This document shows, piece by piece, positions 25,651 through 35,070 of a stretch of 64,000 nucleotides of DNA. Within the stretch, counting starts at the first letter, position 1, and the number at the start of each line of letters is the position of its first letter. Below the pieces are notes generated by a model. It ran no database searches, was not told the origin of the DNA, and saw only the letters and a list, made by a program, of their open reading frames with translations. Origin of the DNA: an uncultured Ruminococcus sp. (GTDB lineage Bacteria; Bacillota; Clostridia; Oscillospirales; Acutalibacteraceae); contig CACYWT010000020.1 of assembly GCA_902778175.1 (NCBI GenBank), positions 1-64,000 of the forward strand. The letters run 5' to 3'. A program made the translations under genes and the position numbers.

Positions 25651-27326
25651 GTGAGATGACGCTTGAAGAATTTGTAAGGCTTCCGACTACTGTTGATTTT
25701 CAGGTCATAGATTCGGACAGGTTCCGCAGCTATGCCGCGCAGCGCCCGTATCTTTATCCCGGAACGACCCTTGCAAACGGATATACGGTGGTCTATACCG
25801 ATGAAAAATATATTGCGGAGGTATATCGTGATCTCGGCGGAGATTTCCTGTTTTTCGAGCCGAAGATCCTTTCACCGGTCGATATCGCAGCAAATGACAG
25901 CGCAGGAATAACTTCTGTCCTGAGCCAGCCTTTTCTTGATCTTTCGGGCAGCGGAGTGATCATCGGTCTTGTCGATACGGGGATAGATATTTCGCTTGAC
26001 GCTTTCCGCTATGCCGACGGCAGTACAAGGATAGTTTCTCTGTGGGATCAGACGCTTGACGGGGAAAAAACCGGCGGGATCTATTTCGGTTCCGTATACG
26101 ACAGAAAAGCGATAGACGCTGCTCTTGCCGGGGGACTTTATCCCGGAAACGACGAGGACGGACACGGCACCTTTCTTGCTTCCGTTGCGGCGTCGGGCAG
26201 ACAGGATCAGTATACCGGCGCTGCGCCCGGATCGGAGCTTATTTGCGTAAAGCTCAGGCGGGCAAGGGATTTCTATATCCGCAGTTATCTTCTTGATAAT
26301 GACGATCCTGCGCTTTATGAAAGTACGGATTTTCTTCTGGGGGTCAAATTTATCCTTGACCGCGCGATAGCGCTCGGCAGACCTGCGGTCATACTTATCG
26401 GAATGGGGTCGAATACCTCTGCTCATGACGGGAACACCCTTTTCGAGGATTATATTTCCTTTGTGTCGCAAAGACCCGGTTATGCCTTTGTCACTGCCGC
26501 AGGAAACGAAGCGAACGCCCGTCATCATACCCAAGGTAAAGTCCCCGACAGAGGGACGGAAACGGTAAGCATCAAGGTCGGCAGACAGGGAGTATCCTTC
26601 GGTACGCTGCTGTTCAGTCCTTCATTTGACAAGGTATCGGTGAGCGTGACATCTCCGACAGGAGAGATAATGGCGCGCAAGCCTTTCCGCGCAGGAGAGC
26701 AGTACCGTGAAAAGCTGATACTTGAGGATACGACGATAATCCTGCGTTATTCTCGCGATCTCAACGATACCGCATGGATAGGTCTTGACAGGGCGACAGA
26801 GGGGATCTGGCATATAACCCTTTACGGGGACAGGATCATTGACGGCAGCTATCAGGCATGGCTTCCGATAACGGGACAGGTCGATCCGTCGGTGGAATTT
26901 CTTCGTCCCGTACCGGAATATACTGTCGTATACCCGTCTGCCGCAGCGCGGACAATCTGCTGCGGAGCATATAACAGCTTTGACGGAAGTCTTTTGGTTT
27001 CGTCGTCATGGGGACCGACGCGCAGCGCAAAGCCTGCGCCGGATCTTGTTGCGCCGGGGGTGCGCATAGGAGGATTATATCCGGAGGGCGAGGGCAGTAT
27101 GACGGGAACGAGCGTATCGGCTGCGGTATGCGCAGGAGCAGCGGCTCTGCTTCTCGAATGGGGGATAGTTAAGGGAAATATGCCCTCCATGAACGGAGAT
27201 ATTATCCGCAGTCTGCTGATAGGCGGAGGTGCGCGCCAACAGGGGATAATCTATCCGAATAATCAATGGGGCTACGGAAAGCTCGACCTCTACAACACAT
27301 TTCAGTATCTCAGGGAAAGCCTTTGA
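25647..27326 (+). CDS. Second subtilisin-like protease, Csp germination type
   Basis: This 559-residue S8 protease is a paralogue of the upstream gene. Its triad is also intact: Asp110 (GLVDTGIDISLDAF), His173 (DGHGTFLASVAASG) and Ser489 (TGTSVSAAVCAGAA), with AAGNEANARHH for the oxyanion Asn. It is unlike C. difficile CspA and CspC, which have lost triad residues. The N-terminus starts MSEMTLEEFVRLPTTVDF without a signal peptide. ATGA overlap shows translational coupling to the first protease. Expected substrate by analogy is pro-SleC, encoded next. Confidence 0.87.
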   Translation: MSEMTLEEFVRLPTTVDFQVIDSDRFRSYAAQRPYLYPGTTLANGYTVVYTDEKYIAEVYRDLGGDFLFFEPKILSPVDIAANDSAGITSVLSQPFLDLSGSGVIIGLVDTGIDISLDAFRYADGSTRIVSLWDQTLDGEKTGGIYFGSVYDRKAIDAALAGGLYPGNDEDGHGTFLASVAASGRQDQYTGAAPGSELICVKLRRARDFYIRSYLLDNDDPALYESTDFLLGVKFILDRAIALGRPAVILIGMGSNTSAHDGNTLFEDYISFVSQRPGYAFVTAAGNEANARHHTQGKVPDRGTETVSIKVGRQGVSFGTLLFSPSFDKVSVSVTSPTGEIMARKPFRAGEQYREKLILEDTTIILRYSRDLNDTAWIGLDRATEGIWHITLYGDRIIDGSYQAWLPITGQVDPSVEFLRPVPEYTVVYPSAAARTICCGAYNSFDGSLLVSSSWGPTRSAKPAPDLVAPGVRIGGLYPEGEGSMTGTSVSAAVCAGAAALLLEWGIVKGNMPSMNGDIIRSLLIGGGARQQGIIYPNNQWGYGKLDLYNTFQYLRESL

Positions 27327-27375
27327 AAAATCACGGAGCCTGCTCATGGTTCCGCAAATAATAAGGGGGATTTTT

Positions 27376-28596
27376 ATGTCAACAGGTACGCTGTTGGTTT
27401 CGGCGTTTGAAAATTCAAGGGGTAAGCCGGCGGAAAATGTCAGCGTTACAGTCAGCGGAAAAGAGGGGATCATCTCACGCTCACGGACAAATGCGGATGG
27501 TCTGCTTGATCCTGTGCTTCTGTCTGCGCCGCCCGATACGTTCTCGCTTACTCCGCCCGAAAACGGAGAAACTGCGTCAGGCGATCCCTTTGCGGTATAT
27601 GATATTTCCGCAAGGAACGAACAGGGCGAAGAAGTCAGCATTAACGGTGTGCAGGTATATGAAAATACCGTTTCACTTCAGAATATCATTTTTCCGGGAC
27701 AGAATAATAATATAGATATACCCGATCCGGCGATCATGGGCGGTCAGCCCGAAAAAATACCCGAATCCGAGATCAAGCGTCTGCCCGACGCAGGCGGAAC
27801 AGTTGTTCTTCCGGAGCCGGTCGTTCCCGGACAGATAGTTGTTCACGCAGGAGTTCCATCGGACAGGAGCGCGCCCGATTATACGCTCGGCTTTCAGGAT
27901 TATATCAAAAACGTCGCCAGCTCGGAGATATATGCGACATGGCCTCGTGAAGCGCTGAAAGCAAATATCATTGCTATAATCTCATTCACACTTAACCGTG
28001 TATATACGGAATGGTACCGCGGCAAGGGCTATGATTTCACGATAACAAGCTCGACGGCATATGATCAGGCGTTCACATATGGCAGGAATATTTTTTCGGA
28101 GATATCAGATGTGGTGGACGAGGTATTCAATCTTTATATTTCCCGTCCGGATTATACGCAGCCGCTTTTTGCGCAGTATTGCGACGGCAGACGGGTAAAG
28201 CGCAGCGGCTGGCTGAGCCAGTGGGGATCGAAGGAGCTTGCCGACAGGGGCTATACCGCCATGCGGATCCTTCAGAGCTATTACGGCAGGAATATAGTTC
28301 TTCGTCAGGCGAGGAGGGTCGAGGGGATACCCGTTTCCTTCAGCGGAACACTCAGCGTTGGTTCTCGCGGAAGCGCCGTGCGCACGGTGCAGCAGCAGCT
28401 TAATGCGATCTCGGATAATTTCCCTCTGATACCCAAGCTTGCAGCCGACGGTATTTTCGGACCGAAAACAAGGGAGTCGGTGCGGACCTTCCAGAAGGTA
28501 TTCAGACTGCCCGAAACGGGAGTGGTCGATTTTTCCACATGGTACAGGATATCGGACGTATATGTTGCCGTGCGCAGGCTTGCGGAAAACAATTAG
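27376..28596 (+). CDS. sleC: SleC-like spore cortex-lytic enzyme
   Basis: The 406-residue protein has the SleC layout: an N-terminal pre/pro region (about 1-150), a SpoIID/LytB-like lytic transglycosylase domain (about 165-310) and a C-terminal peptidoglycan-binding domain (about 325-400, LSVGSRGSAVRTVQQQLNAI and ADGIFGPKTRESVRTFQKVF). The probable catalytic acid is Glu192 in TWPREALKANIIA, which matches the SpoIID motif. Known SleC proteins are stored as zymogens and cleaved by CspB at germination. GGGGG precedes the ATG. It follows the two Csp proteases in one run. Confidence 0.83.
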   Translation: MSTGTLLVSAFENSRGKPAENVSVTVSGKEGIISRSRTNADGLLDPVLLSAPPDTFSLTPPENGETASGDPFAVYDISARNEQGEEVSINGVQVYENTVSLQNIIFPGQNNNIDIPDPAIMGGQPEKIPESEIKRLPDAGGTVVLPEPVVPGQIVVHAGVPSDRSAPDYTLGFQDYIKNVASSEIYATWPREALKANIIAIISFTLNRVYTEWYRGKGYDFTITSSTAYDQAFTYGRNIFSEISDVVDEVFNLYISRPDYTQPLFAQYCDGRRVKRSGWLSQWGSKELADRGYTAMRILQSYYGRNIVLRQARRVEGIPVSFSGTLSVGSRGSAVRTVQQQLNAISDNFPLIPKLAADGIFGPKTRESVRTFQKVFRLPETGVVDFSTWYRISDVYVAVRRLAENN

Positions 28597-28657
28597 ACGT
28601 CATTGTCCGGTCAAAGGTTAGTTTTTGAAAAAAACTTCTTATATATGCCTTATTGTG

Positions 28658-28687
28658 TTGACAAAGGCATATAAAAATTGGTAAAAT
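28658..28687 (+). promoter_or_regulatory. Sigma-A promoter upstream of yicC
   Basis: A perfect TTGACA (28658-28663) and TAAAAT (28682-28687) are 18 bp apart. Start of transcription would be about 50 bp before the gene. It is the entry promoter of the long cluster to spoVM. Confidence 0.75.
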
Positions 28688-28745
28688 AAATTGTTAAAAG
28701 GTATACGGGGAAGTATGCCTAATATGAAAAAGAAAAGATGATAAT

Positions 28746-29624
28746 ATGATAAAAAGTATGACGGGTTACGGACGATTCGAGGGAATGGTCGATGGAAGAA
28801 AGATCATTTTCGAGATCAAGTCCGTCAATCACAGATTTCTGGAGCTTTCCTGCCGTACTCCGAGGGGCTGCGGATTCATTGAGGAAACTGTCAAGAATCT
28901 TGTATCGGAATATGTGACAAGGGGCAAGGTCGATGTATTTGTGTCTGTCGAGGCAGACGACAATGTTGCTGCCGAGGTAAGCGTCAATCACTCCCTTGCC
29001 GCAGGTTATGTAAATGCTCTGCGCGAGCTTCGGGACAAGTATGACCTGACAGATGACATCTCCGTTTCTTCGGTGGCAAGATACAGCGATATCTTTACCG
29101 TTCATAAGGCTCCGGAGGACGAGGAAAAGCTCTGCTCCATAACGGAGCAGGCAGGACGTCAGGCGCTTGAGACTTTTGTCCGTATGCGTGAGCGCGAAGG
29201 TGAAAAGCTCAGGGACGATGTCCTCGGCAGATGCGATACCATAATTGATATCGTTGCCGGGATAGAGGAGCGTTCTCCGCAGATGGTCGAGCTTTACCGC
29301 AATAAGCTTCTTGCAAGGCTCAATGAGGTTCTCGGAGATACAACAGCCGATCCGCAGAGGGTATTGACGGAGGCTGCCATCTTTGCCGACAAGACTGCCG
29401 TTGATGAGGAAACCGTCAGACTGCGCAGCCATATTGCTCAGCTTCGCGCTATGCTTTCGGGCAGCGAGGCAGTCGGACGCAAGCTTGATTTTATCGTTCA
29501 GGAAATGAACCGCGAGGCAAATACCATCGGTTCAAAGGTAAGCGATGCACAGCTTGCGCATAAGGTAGTGGATATCAAATCCGAGATAGAGAAGATCAGG
29601 GAACAGATACAGAATATAGAATGA
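28746..29624 (+). CDS. yicC: YicC/YloC-family endoribonuclease
   Basis: The 292-residue protein begins MIKSMTGYGR, the signature of this family, followed by EIKSVNHRFLELSCRTPRG. The C-terminal part has the DUF1732 motif LDFIVQEMNREANTIGSKV. E. coli YicC is an RNase that affects RyhB decay; B. subtilis YloC is the homologue. It opens the conserved cluster yicC-remA-gmk-rpoZ. Confidence 0.93.
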   Translation: MIKSMTGYGRFEGMVDGRKIIFEIKSVNHRFLELSCRTPRGCGFIEETVKNLVSEYVTRGKVDVFVSVEADDNVAAEVSVNHSLAAGYVNALRELRDKYDLTDDISVSSVARYSDIFTVHKAPEDEEKLCSITEQAGRQALETFVRMREREGEKLRDDVLGRCDTIIDIVAGIEERSPQMVELYRNKLLARLNEVLGDTTADPQRVLTEAAIFADKTAVDEETVRLRSHIAQLRAMLSGSEAVGRKLDFIVQEMNREANTIGSKVSDAQLAHKVVDIKSEIEKIREQIQNIE

Positions 29625-29639
29625 TCGCCGGGTGATAGA

Positions 29640-29909
29640 ATGCAGCTTATCAATATTGGTTACGGCAATATGCTTTCCGCGTCAAAGGTGGTGACTATCG
29701 TCAGCCCCGACGCCGCGCCGGTAAAAAGACTGGTGCAGACGGCAAGGGACAGGTTCATGCTTATTGACGCTTCATGCGGAAGAAAAACAAAATCCGTTAT
29801 TGTAATGGAAAGCGGTCATATAGTGCTTTCTGCGATATCACCGGAAACGCTCGCCCACAGGGTAAGCGGAACGGATCTGAGTGAGGAGGAAGAGGAAGAT
29901 GAACAGTGA
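29640..29909 (+). CDS. remA: Extracellular matrix regulator RemA-like (DUF370)
   Basis: The 89-residue protein starts [20 protein letters not shown] and has [19 protein letters not shown] and [20 protein letters not shown], all characteristic of RemA. In B. subtilis RemA is a DNA-binding activator of matrix operons; in Clostridia its targets are less known. The tail is highly acidic ([11 protein letters not shown]). GGGTG precedes the ATG. It overlaps gmk by 11 bp. Confidence 0.92.
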   Translation: MQLINIGYGNMLSASKVVTIVSPDAAPVKRLVQTARDRFMLIDASCGRKTKSVIVMESGHIVLSAISPETLAHRVSGTDLSEEEEEDEQ

Positions 29910-30462
29910 AGGATTGCTGATGGTTATTTCGGGTCCTGCAGGAGCAGGTAAGGGAACGGTCGTAAAGGAGCTTGTCAAAGACGATTCAATACGCCTTTCG
30001 ATCTCAGCAACTACAAGAGCGCCGAGAGGGAACGAGCAGGACGGGGTCGAGTACCACTTCCTGACAACGGAACAGTTTGAAAAAATGATAGACGAGGGCG
30101 GCTTTATCGAATATGCGAAATATCTCGATAAATATTACGGAAGTCCCAGAAAGCCCGTTGAGGAATGGCGCAGTCAGGGCAAGGACGTTATCCTTGAGAT
30201 AGAGGTTCAGGGCTGCGAAAAGATAAAGAAGGCTGTGCCTGACTGCATCAGCATATTTATCATGCCGCCGTCAATGGAGGTGCTTGAAAAGCGTCTGAGA
30301 GGACGCGGCACCGAAACCGAGGAAAACATTATCAGGCGCCTTGAAAGGGCAAAGGAAGAACTTCCGCTTGCCGAAAAATATGATTATGTCGTTGTAAACG
30401 GCGCGCTTGAGGACTGCGTTGAGCAGGTGAAAGAGATTATAAGAAAGGAAAAGCAGAAATAA
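29899..30462 (+). CDS. gmk: Guanylate kinase
   Basis: Guanylate kinase phosphorylates GMP to GDP. The 187-residue enzyme has the P-loop [16 protein letters not shown], the GMP-binding [20 protein letters not shown], and the lid [19 protein letters not shown]. The start at 29899 lies behind GAGGAAGAGGAAG within the acidic end of remA; a start six codons earlier has no ribosome site. The next gene is rpoZ, as in B. subtilis. Confidence 0.96.
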   Translation: MNSEGLLMVISGPAGAGKGTVVKELVKDDSIRLSISATTRAPRGNEQDGVEYHFLTTEQFEKMIDEGGFIEYAKYLDKYYGSPRKPVEEWRSQGKDVILEIEVQGCEKIKKAVPDCISIFIMPPSMEVLEKRLRGRGTETEENIIRRLERAKEELPLAEKYDYVVVNGALEDCVEQVKEIIRKEKQK

Positions 30463-30580
30463 GCTCTGCTTTACGGGATGATCTGAAAACCTGCTTTACT
30501 GGCATTCCGATGCTGATTTTCCGCGTAAGCGTAACGGTTTTCAGAGAACCCCCTATCAGATAAAAAAGGAGATTATAATT

Positions 30581-30799
30581 ATGATGTACGATCATTACAC
30601 AAGACCTTCCGTAGATGATATTTTTGCAGGCAAGATGAGCAAATACGCTCTCGCTATCGCTGTTGCAAAAAGAGCAAGGGAAATAACCGAGGATATGCAG
30701 AGCGATAAGGGCAAGGTATGCGACAAGCCCGTTATCGTTGCAGTCGAAGAATTCAGGAATCATAAATACGCTATCCTTGAACCCGATATAAATGAATGA
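30581..30799 (+). CDS. rpoZ: RNA polymerase omega subunit
   Basis: The 72-residue protein resembles omega, which stabilises beta' in RNA polymerase. Motifs are TRPSVDDIFAGKMSKYALAI and AVAKRAREITED near residues 29-40, with PVIVAVEEFRNHKYAIL at the end. AAAAAGGAG precedes the ATG. The 118-bp gap after gmk has no gene. Its stop overlaps the priA start (ATGAATGA). Confidence 0.92.
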   Translation: MMYDHYTRPSVDDIFAGKMSKYALAIAVAKRAREITEDMQSDKGKVCDKPVIVAVEEFRNHKYAILEPDINE

Positions 30800-33230
30800 C
30801 AGCTTTCTTACCGCGCAGGTAGCCGTCGAAAAGGCAGCCTACAGCTTCGATGAAATGTATACCTACCTTGTCCCCGACAAAATGGCGGATGCGCTCCGCC
30901 CCGGATGCAGGGTAAAGGTGAGCTTCGGACACGGACTGCGGCAGGGCATGGTATTCGCGCTCGGCAAAAGGGAAAGCGCCGAGGGGCTGAAAGAGATATC
31001 TATGCTCCTCGACAGGGAACCCGTAATGTCGGAGGAAATGCTCTCGCTTGCGGTATTCATGAAGGAACATTGTTTCTGTACATATTTTGAAGCCTGCGCT
31101 GCAATGCTTCCGGCAGGATTATCCGTAAAGCTGACATACAGTTTCCGTATCGCTCCCGACGCTGATGAAAATACAATGCTCCTATCTGATGAGGAAAAGT
31201 CGGTCGTCACATATCTGCGCACACGCAGGACGGCGGTGCGTCAGGACAGACTGATAAAGCTTTCCGGTACTGATGAAAATATTCTCAGGGATCTGACGGA
31301 AAAGGGTATTATCCTGCGTGAGGAAACCGTACACAGGCGTATCGCGGATAAATACATAAAAATGATAAGGCTTTGCGGCGATATTCCCGGGAAAAAATAT
31401 TCCCCGGCTCAGGAGGAAGTGCTGAAACTGCTTTCGGATATCGGTGAAGCGTCTGTCAGCGAGATATGCTATTTTACCGGAGTTACGGCATCAGTCACGG
31501 ATAATCTTGTCAGAAAGGGCATATGCGAATATTTTGAGGCTCAGCCGCCTGCACAGCAGAGTAAAGCTGAGGGATCCGGACAGGTACAGGAAATAATGCT
31601 TACCGAAAGACAGGATAAGGCTTTCCGTTCTCTTCTGGAAAAGTACACAAGTCCGCAGGCAGCGGTATCGTTGCTTTACGGAATAACAGGGAGCGGCAAG
31701 ACAGCGGTATTCATGAAGCTTATCGACGAAGCATACGCTCAGGGACGGGGAGTCATATGCATGGTCCCCGAAATATCGCTGACGCCCGGACTGATAGACA
31801 GCTTTACCGCCAGATACGGCGAAAAGATAGCGGTATTCCACAGCGCGCTTTCCCTCGGGAAAAGGCTGGAGGAATGGAAAAGAGTAAAAAACGGGGAGGC
31901 GACGATCGCCGTCGGCACCCGTTCGGCAATATTTGCACCGATGAAGGATATCGGTCTTATAGTAATGGACGAGGAGCAGGAATACAGCTATAAATCCGCT
32001 GCGGCTCCGAGATTCCATACAAGGGAGCTTGCAAAGTTCCGATGCATGAAGCACAATGCATTACTTCTTCTTGCGTCGGCAACACCGTCGGTAGAAAGTT
32101 ACAGCCATGCGCTCAGCGGAAGATATTCTCTTTGCACACTGAGCGAGCGTTACGGAAATGCGATGCTTCCGCACGTTATTGTCGCGGATATGAACCGCGA
32201 GCAGCAGCAGGGCAACAGCAGCGGCTACAGCTCGGTACTGCTTGAGGCAATGGACGACAATCTGAAAAATTCCAGGCAGTCGATACTTCTGCTCAACCGC
32301 AGGGGGCATAATACCTTTATCGCCTGCCGAAGCTGCAACAGTGTCATATCCTGTCCGAACTGTTCGATCTCCATGACATATCACAGCGCGAATCACAGGC
32401 TGATGTGTCATTACTGCGGTTATGCGATACCGGTGCCGAAGGAATGTCCGAAGTGCGGCAGCGAAAAGCTTCGCTATGCAGGGGCAGGCACTCAGCGCGC
32501 GGAGCAGGAGTTACAGACATATTTTCCTGATGCGCGGATACTCCGTCTTGACACCGATTCCACCATGCAGAGATATTCATATGAAAAAAAGCTCGGCGCT
32601 TTCCGCAGAGGTGAATATGATATCATGCTCGGCACACAGATGGTTGCAAAGGGGCTTGATTTCCCGAATGTTACCCTTGTCGGAGTGCTTTCGGCAGACG
32701 GAATGATGCACGGAGATGATTTCCGCAGCTACGAAAGGACGTTTTCGCTGCTGACGCAGGTAGTCGGACGTTCCGGCAGAGGCGGACTTGAGGGCAGGGC
32801 GGTAATACAGACCTATGAGCCTGAAAATCCGATAATCGGACTTGCCGCTGCCCAGAATTACGACGAGTTTTTCCGCAGCGAGATAAGTCTGCGAAAAACC
32901 ATGCTTTATCCGCCTTATTCCGATCTATGCGTAATTGCGTTCATCGGGCAGGATAAACAAACTGTCCATGATGCGGCGCAGTATTTTTCGGACGCCCTGA
33001 AAAAGCTTGCGGGGGAGGATTATCCCGGATTACCGCTGAGGGTAATGGGTCCTGCGCCTGCAATTGTTGCAAGGGTCAGCGGAAAATACAGATTCCGCCT
33101 TATTATAAAATTCAAAAATAGCAGAGATTTCCGTACCATGATATCGCAGCTTCTGCGCACATTCGGCAGCTGCCGTCAGTTCCGTGACGTAACAGCCTAT
33201 GCGGATATCGACCCTGAAAACATCATGTGA
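30792..33230 (+). CDS. priA: Primosomal replication-restart helicase PriA
   Basis: PriA recognises stalled forks and reloads the replicative helicase. The 812-residue protein has an N-terminal 3'-binding domain, Walker A YGITGSGKTAVFMKL near 296, IVMDEEQEYSYKS near 393, and ASATPSVESY. The two-zinc module is complete: IACRSCNSVISCPNCS, LMCHYCGYAIPVP and CPKCGSEKL. Motif VI is VVGRSGRGGLEGRAVIQTY. The coaBC gene that separates rpoZ and priA in B. subtilis is absent here, and the two genes overlap directly. Confidence 0.96.
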   Translation: MNDSFLTAQVAVEKAAYSFDEMYTYLVPDKMADALRPGCRVKVSFGHGLRQGMVFALGKRESAEGLKEISMLLDREPVMSEEMLSLAVFMKEHCFCTYFEACAAMLPAGLSVKLTYSFRIAPDADENTMLLSDEEKSVVTYLRTRRTAVRQDRLIKLSGTDENILRDLTEKGIILREETVHRRIADKYIKMIRLCGDIPGKKYSPAQEEVLKLLSDIGEASVSEICYFTGVTASVTDNLVRKGICEYFEAQPPAQQSKAEGSGQVQEIMLTERQDKAFRSLLEKYTSPQAAVSLLYGITGSGKTAVFMKLIDEAYAQGRGVICMVPEISLTPGLIDSFTARYGEKIAVFHSALSLGKRLEEWKRVKNGEATIAVGTRSAIFAPMKDIGLIVMDEEQEYSYKSAAAPRFHTRELAKFRCMKHNALLLLASATPSVESYSHALSGRYSLCTLSERYGNAMLPHVIVADMNREQQQGNSSGYSSVLLEAMDDNLKNSRQSILLLNRRGHNTFIACRSCNSVISCPNCSISMTYHSANHRLMCHYCGYAIPVPKECPKCGSEKLRYAGAGTQRAEQELQTYFPDARILRLDTDSTMQRYSYEKKLGAFRRGEYDIMLGTQMVAKGLDFPNVTLVGVLSADGMMHGDDFRSYERTFSLLTQVVGRSGRGGLEGRAVIQTYEPENPIIGLAAAQNYDEFFRSEISLRKTMLYPPYSDLCVIAFIGQDKQTVHDAAQYFSDALKKLAGEDYPGLPLRVMGPAPAIVARVSGKYRFRLIIKFKNSRDFRTMISQLLRTFGSCRQFRDVTAYADIDPENIM

Positions 33231-33366
33231 AACGACAATCAATGCATAATTCATAATGCATAATGCATAATGAATGAGGTATCCGAATTATTAACTGTTT
33301 ATGTGGAGTTTTATATAAATCAATAATTCATTATTCCGTATGAGGAATGGTGCTGGAGGAATAATT

Positions 33367-33843
33367 ATGGCTATAAGAAATATTGTGAAAGAGGGCGACC
33401 CTGTTCTTAACAAGGTCTGTCGTCCGGTGGAAAGGTTTGACGAAAAGCTTGCAACATTGCTTGATGATATGTATGAAACAATGGTAGCAGGCGAGGGTGT
33501 AGGTCTTGCCGCGCCGCAGGTCGGAGTACTGCGCCGTATTTTTGTCATTGACATAGGCGAAGGCAGACAGGATTTTGTCAATCCGAAGATCATAAAGACA
33601 AAGGGCGTTCAGGAGGGCAGCGAAGGTTGTCTTTCATGTCCGGGAGAATTCGGAATAACGAAACGACCGATGTATGTTACCGTATGTGCGCAGAACAGAT
33701 ATGGCGACCAGTTCACGATAAATGCAGAGGGTCTTTTTGCCAAGGCCATCTGTCACGAAAACGATCATCTTGACGGAATACTTTTCAAGGAACACGTTAT
33801 CCGTCCAATTGATCCGGAAGAACTCAGACCAAAAAAGCGCTGA
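33367..33843 (+). CDS. def: Peptide deformylase
   Basis: Deformylase removes the formyl group from nascent proteins. The 158-residue enzyme has all three motifs: GEGVGLAAPQVGVLRR, EGCLSCPGEFG and the metal site ICHENDHLDGILF. A GGAGG stands before the ATG at 33367; an ORF start nine codons earlier lacks one. In the 136-bp gap before it a short ATAATGCA tandem occurs (33244-33275) with no gene. It is followed by fmt, the partner enzyme that adds the formyl group. Confidence 0.95.
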   Translation: MAIRNIVKEGDPVLNKVCRPVERFDEKLATLLDDMYETMVAGEGVGLAAPQVGVLRRIFVIDIGEGRQDFVNPKIIKTKGVQEGSEGCLSCPGEFGITKRPMYVTVCAQNRYGDQFTINAEGLFAKAICHENDHLDGILFKEHVIRPIDPEELRPKKR

Positions 33844-33908
33844 TTATTATGACGCATACAGTAAAGCCGCTTGATTTAGTATGATAGTATTATCAGCATT
33901 TAATATAG

Positions 33909-33992
33909 TATGATTATTATGATTTAGTATGATTTAGTATGATTATTATGATTTAGTATGATTATTATGATTTAGTATGATTTAGTATGATC
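33909..33992 (+). repeat. Tandem AT-rich repeat (TGATTTAGTA / TGATTATTA units)
   Basis: About eight near-identical 10-base words, TGATTTAGTA and TGATTATTA, alternate in the 288-bp gap between def and fmt. The region has no ORF. Confidence 0.85.
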
Positions 33993-34049
33993 CGCGGCGA
34001 TAAAAGTATCGTTTTGTGCCCAGAGCGCAGCGACAGCGCGAAAACGGGT

Positions 34050-34114
34050 GCAGGGAGCTTGCTCCCTGCCGGGGTCCGGGCGAGCAGCCCGGGCGGGTTC
34101 GGGCGGCAGCCCGA
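34050..34114. repeat. Cluster of three GC-rich hairpins upstream of fmt
   Basis: Three successive stems are visible: GCAGGGAGC/GCTCCCTGC (34050-34069), CCGGGC/GCCCGG (34076-34092) and TCGGGC/GCCCGA (within 34098-34114). The composition contrasts sharply with the AT-rich repeat just before. It resembles a REP-like cluster. It ends 7 bp before the fmt ribosome site. Confidence 0.7.
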
Positions 34115-34131
34115 CAAAAAGGAGGAAGATG

Positions 34132-35055
34132 ATGAGGATCGTTTTTATGGGGACGCCGGATTTTGCGGTGCCTTGTCTGAAGGCGCTGATAGATGACGGA
34201 AATGAGATAAAGGGAGTTTTTACCCAGCCCGATAAGCCGAAGGGCAGAGGCTATACGATGACTCCGCCGCCGGTCAAGGAACTGGCGTCAGAATACAATA
34301 TAAATGTATATCAGCCGACAACACTCAGGGACGGTCAGGCACTCGGTCTGCTGAGGGAGCTTGATCCCGAAATGATAGTCGTTGTCGCCTATGGAAAAAT
34401 ACTGCCGAAGGAGATAATTGATCTGCCGGGATTTGGCTGTGTCAATATCCACGCATCGCTTCTTCCTCAGTACAGGGGCGCTGCTCCGATACAGCAGGCA
34501 GTCCTTGACGGCTGTGAGATAACAGGTGTTACGGCGCAGTGTATGGACGTCGGTATTGATACCGGCGATATCCTGATGAAGGCTGAAACCGTGATCGGTG
34601 AAAATGAAACAGCTGATGAACTGCATGACAGACTTTCCGCTATGGGAGCAGAGCTTATCGTGAAAGTAGTCCATGCCGCCGCAGAGGGTACGCTTACAAG
34701 AGAAAAGCAGGACGACAGCAAGGCAACTCATGTCGGTAAACTTACAAAGGAAATGTCTGTAATAGATTTTACAAAAAGCGCACAATATATACATAATAAG
34801 GTAAGAGGTCTTAATTCGTGGCCGAGCGCAACAGCGATGCTGAACGGCAAGCGTATCAAGATCCACCGCACACTGATCGCAAAGGGCAGCGGAGAACCCG
34901 GACAGGTCCTTTCCCTCAGTCCTCTTACGGTTGCCTGCGGAGAAGGCGCTGTTGAAATTACCGAGCTGCAGCCCGAGGGTAAGAAAAAAATGGACGCCCG
35001 GTCTTTTGTAAACGGACTTCATATAAAAGATGCGTCAGAGATCAGATTTTCGTAA
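34132..35055 (+). CDS. fmt: Methionyl-tRNA formyltransferase
   Basis: This enzyme formylates initiator Met-tRNA with 10-formyl-THF. The 307-residue protein begins MRIVFMGTPDFAVPCLKAL and has the folate site NIHASLLPQYRGAAPIQQAV near 107-126, with the following DGCEITGVT; the C-terminal domain has VRGLNSWPSATAML. Of two adjacent ATG codons the second (34132) is better spaced from GGAGG. It forms a unit with def and rsmB. Confidence 0.95.
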   Translation: MRIVFMGTPDFAVPCLKALIDDGNEIKGVFTQPDKPKGRGYTMTPPPVKELASEYNINVYQPTTLRDGQALGLLRELDPEMIVVVAYGKILPKEIIDLPGFGCVNIHASLLPQYRGAAPIQQAVLDGCEITGVTAQCMDVGIDTGDILMKAETVIGENETADELHDRLSAMGAELIVKVVHAAAEGTLTREKQDDSKATHVGKLTKEMSVIDFTKSAQYIHNKVRGLNSWPSATAMLNGKRIKIHRTLIAKGSGEPGQVLSLSPLTVACGEGAVEITELQPEGKKKMDARSFVNGLHIKDASEIRFS

Positions 35056-35070
35056 AAAGGAGAGGTGAGA

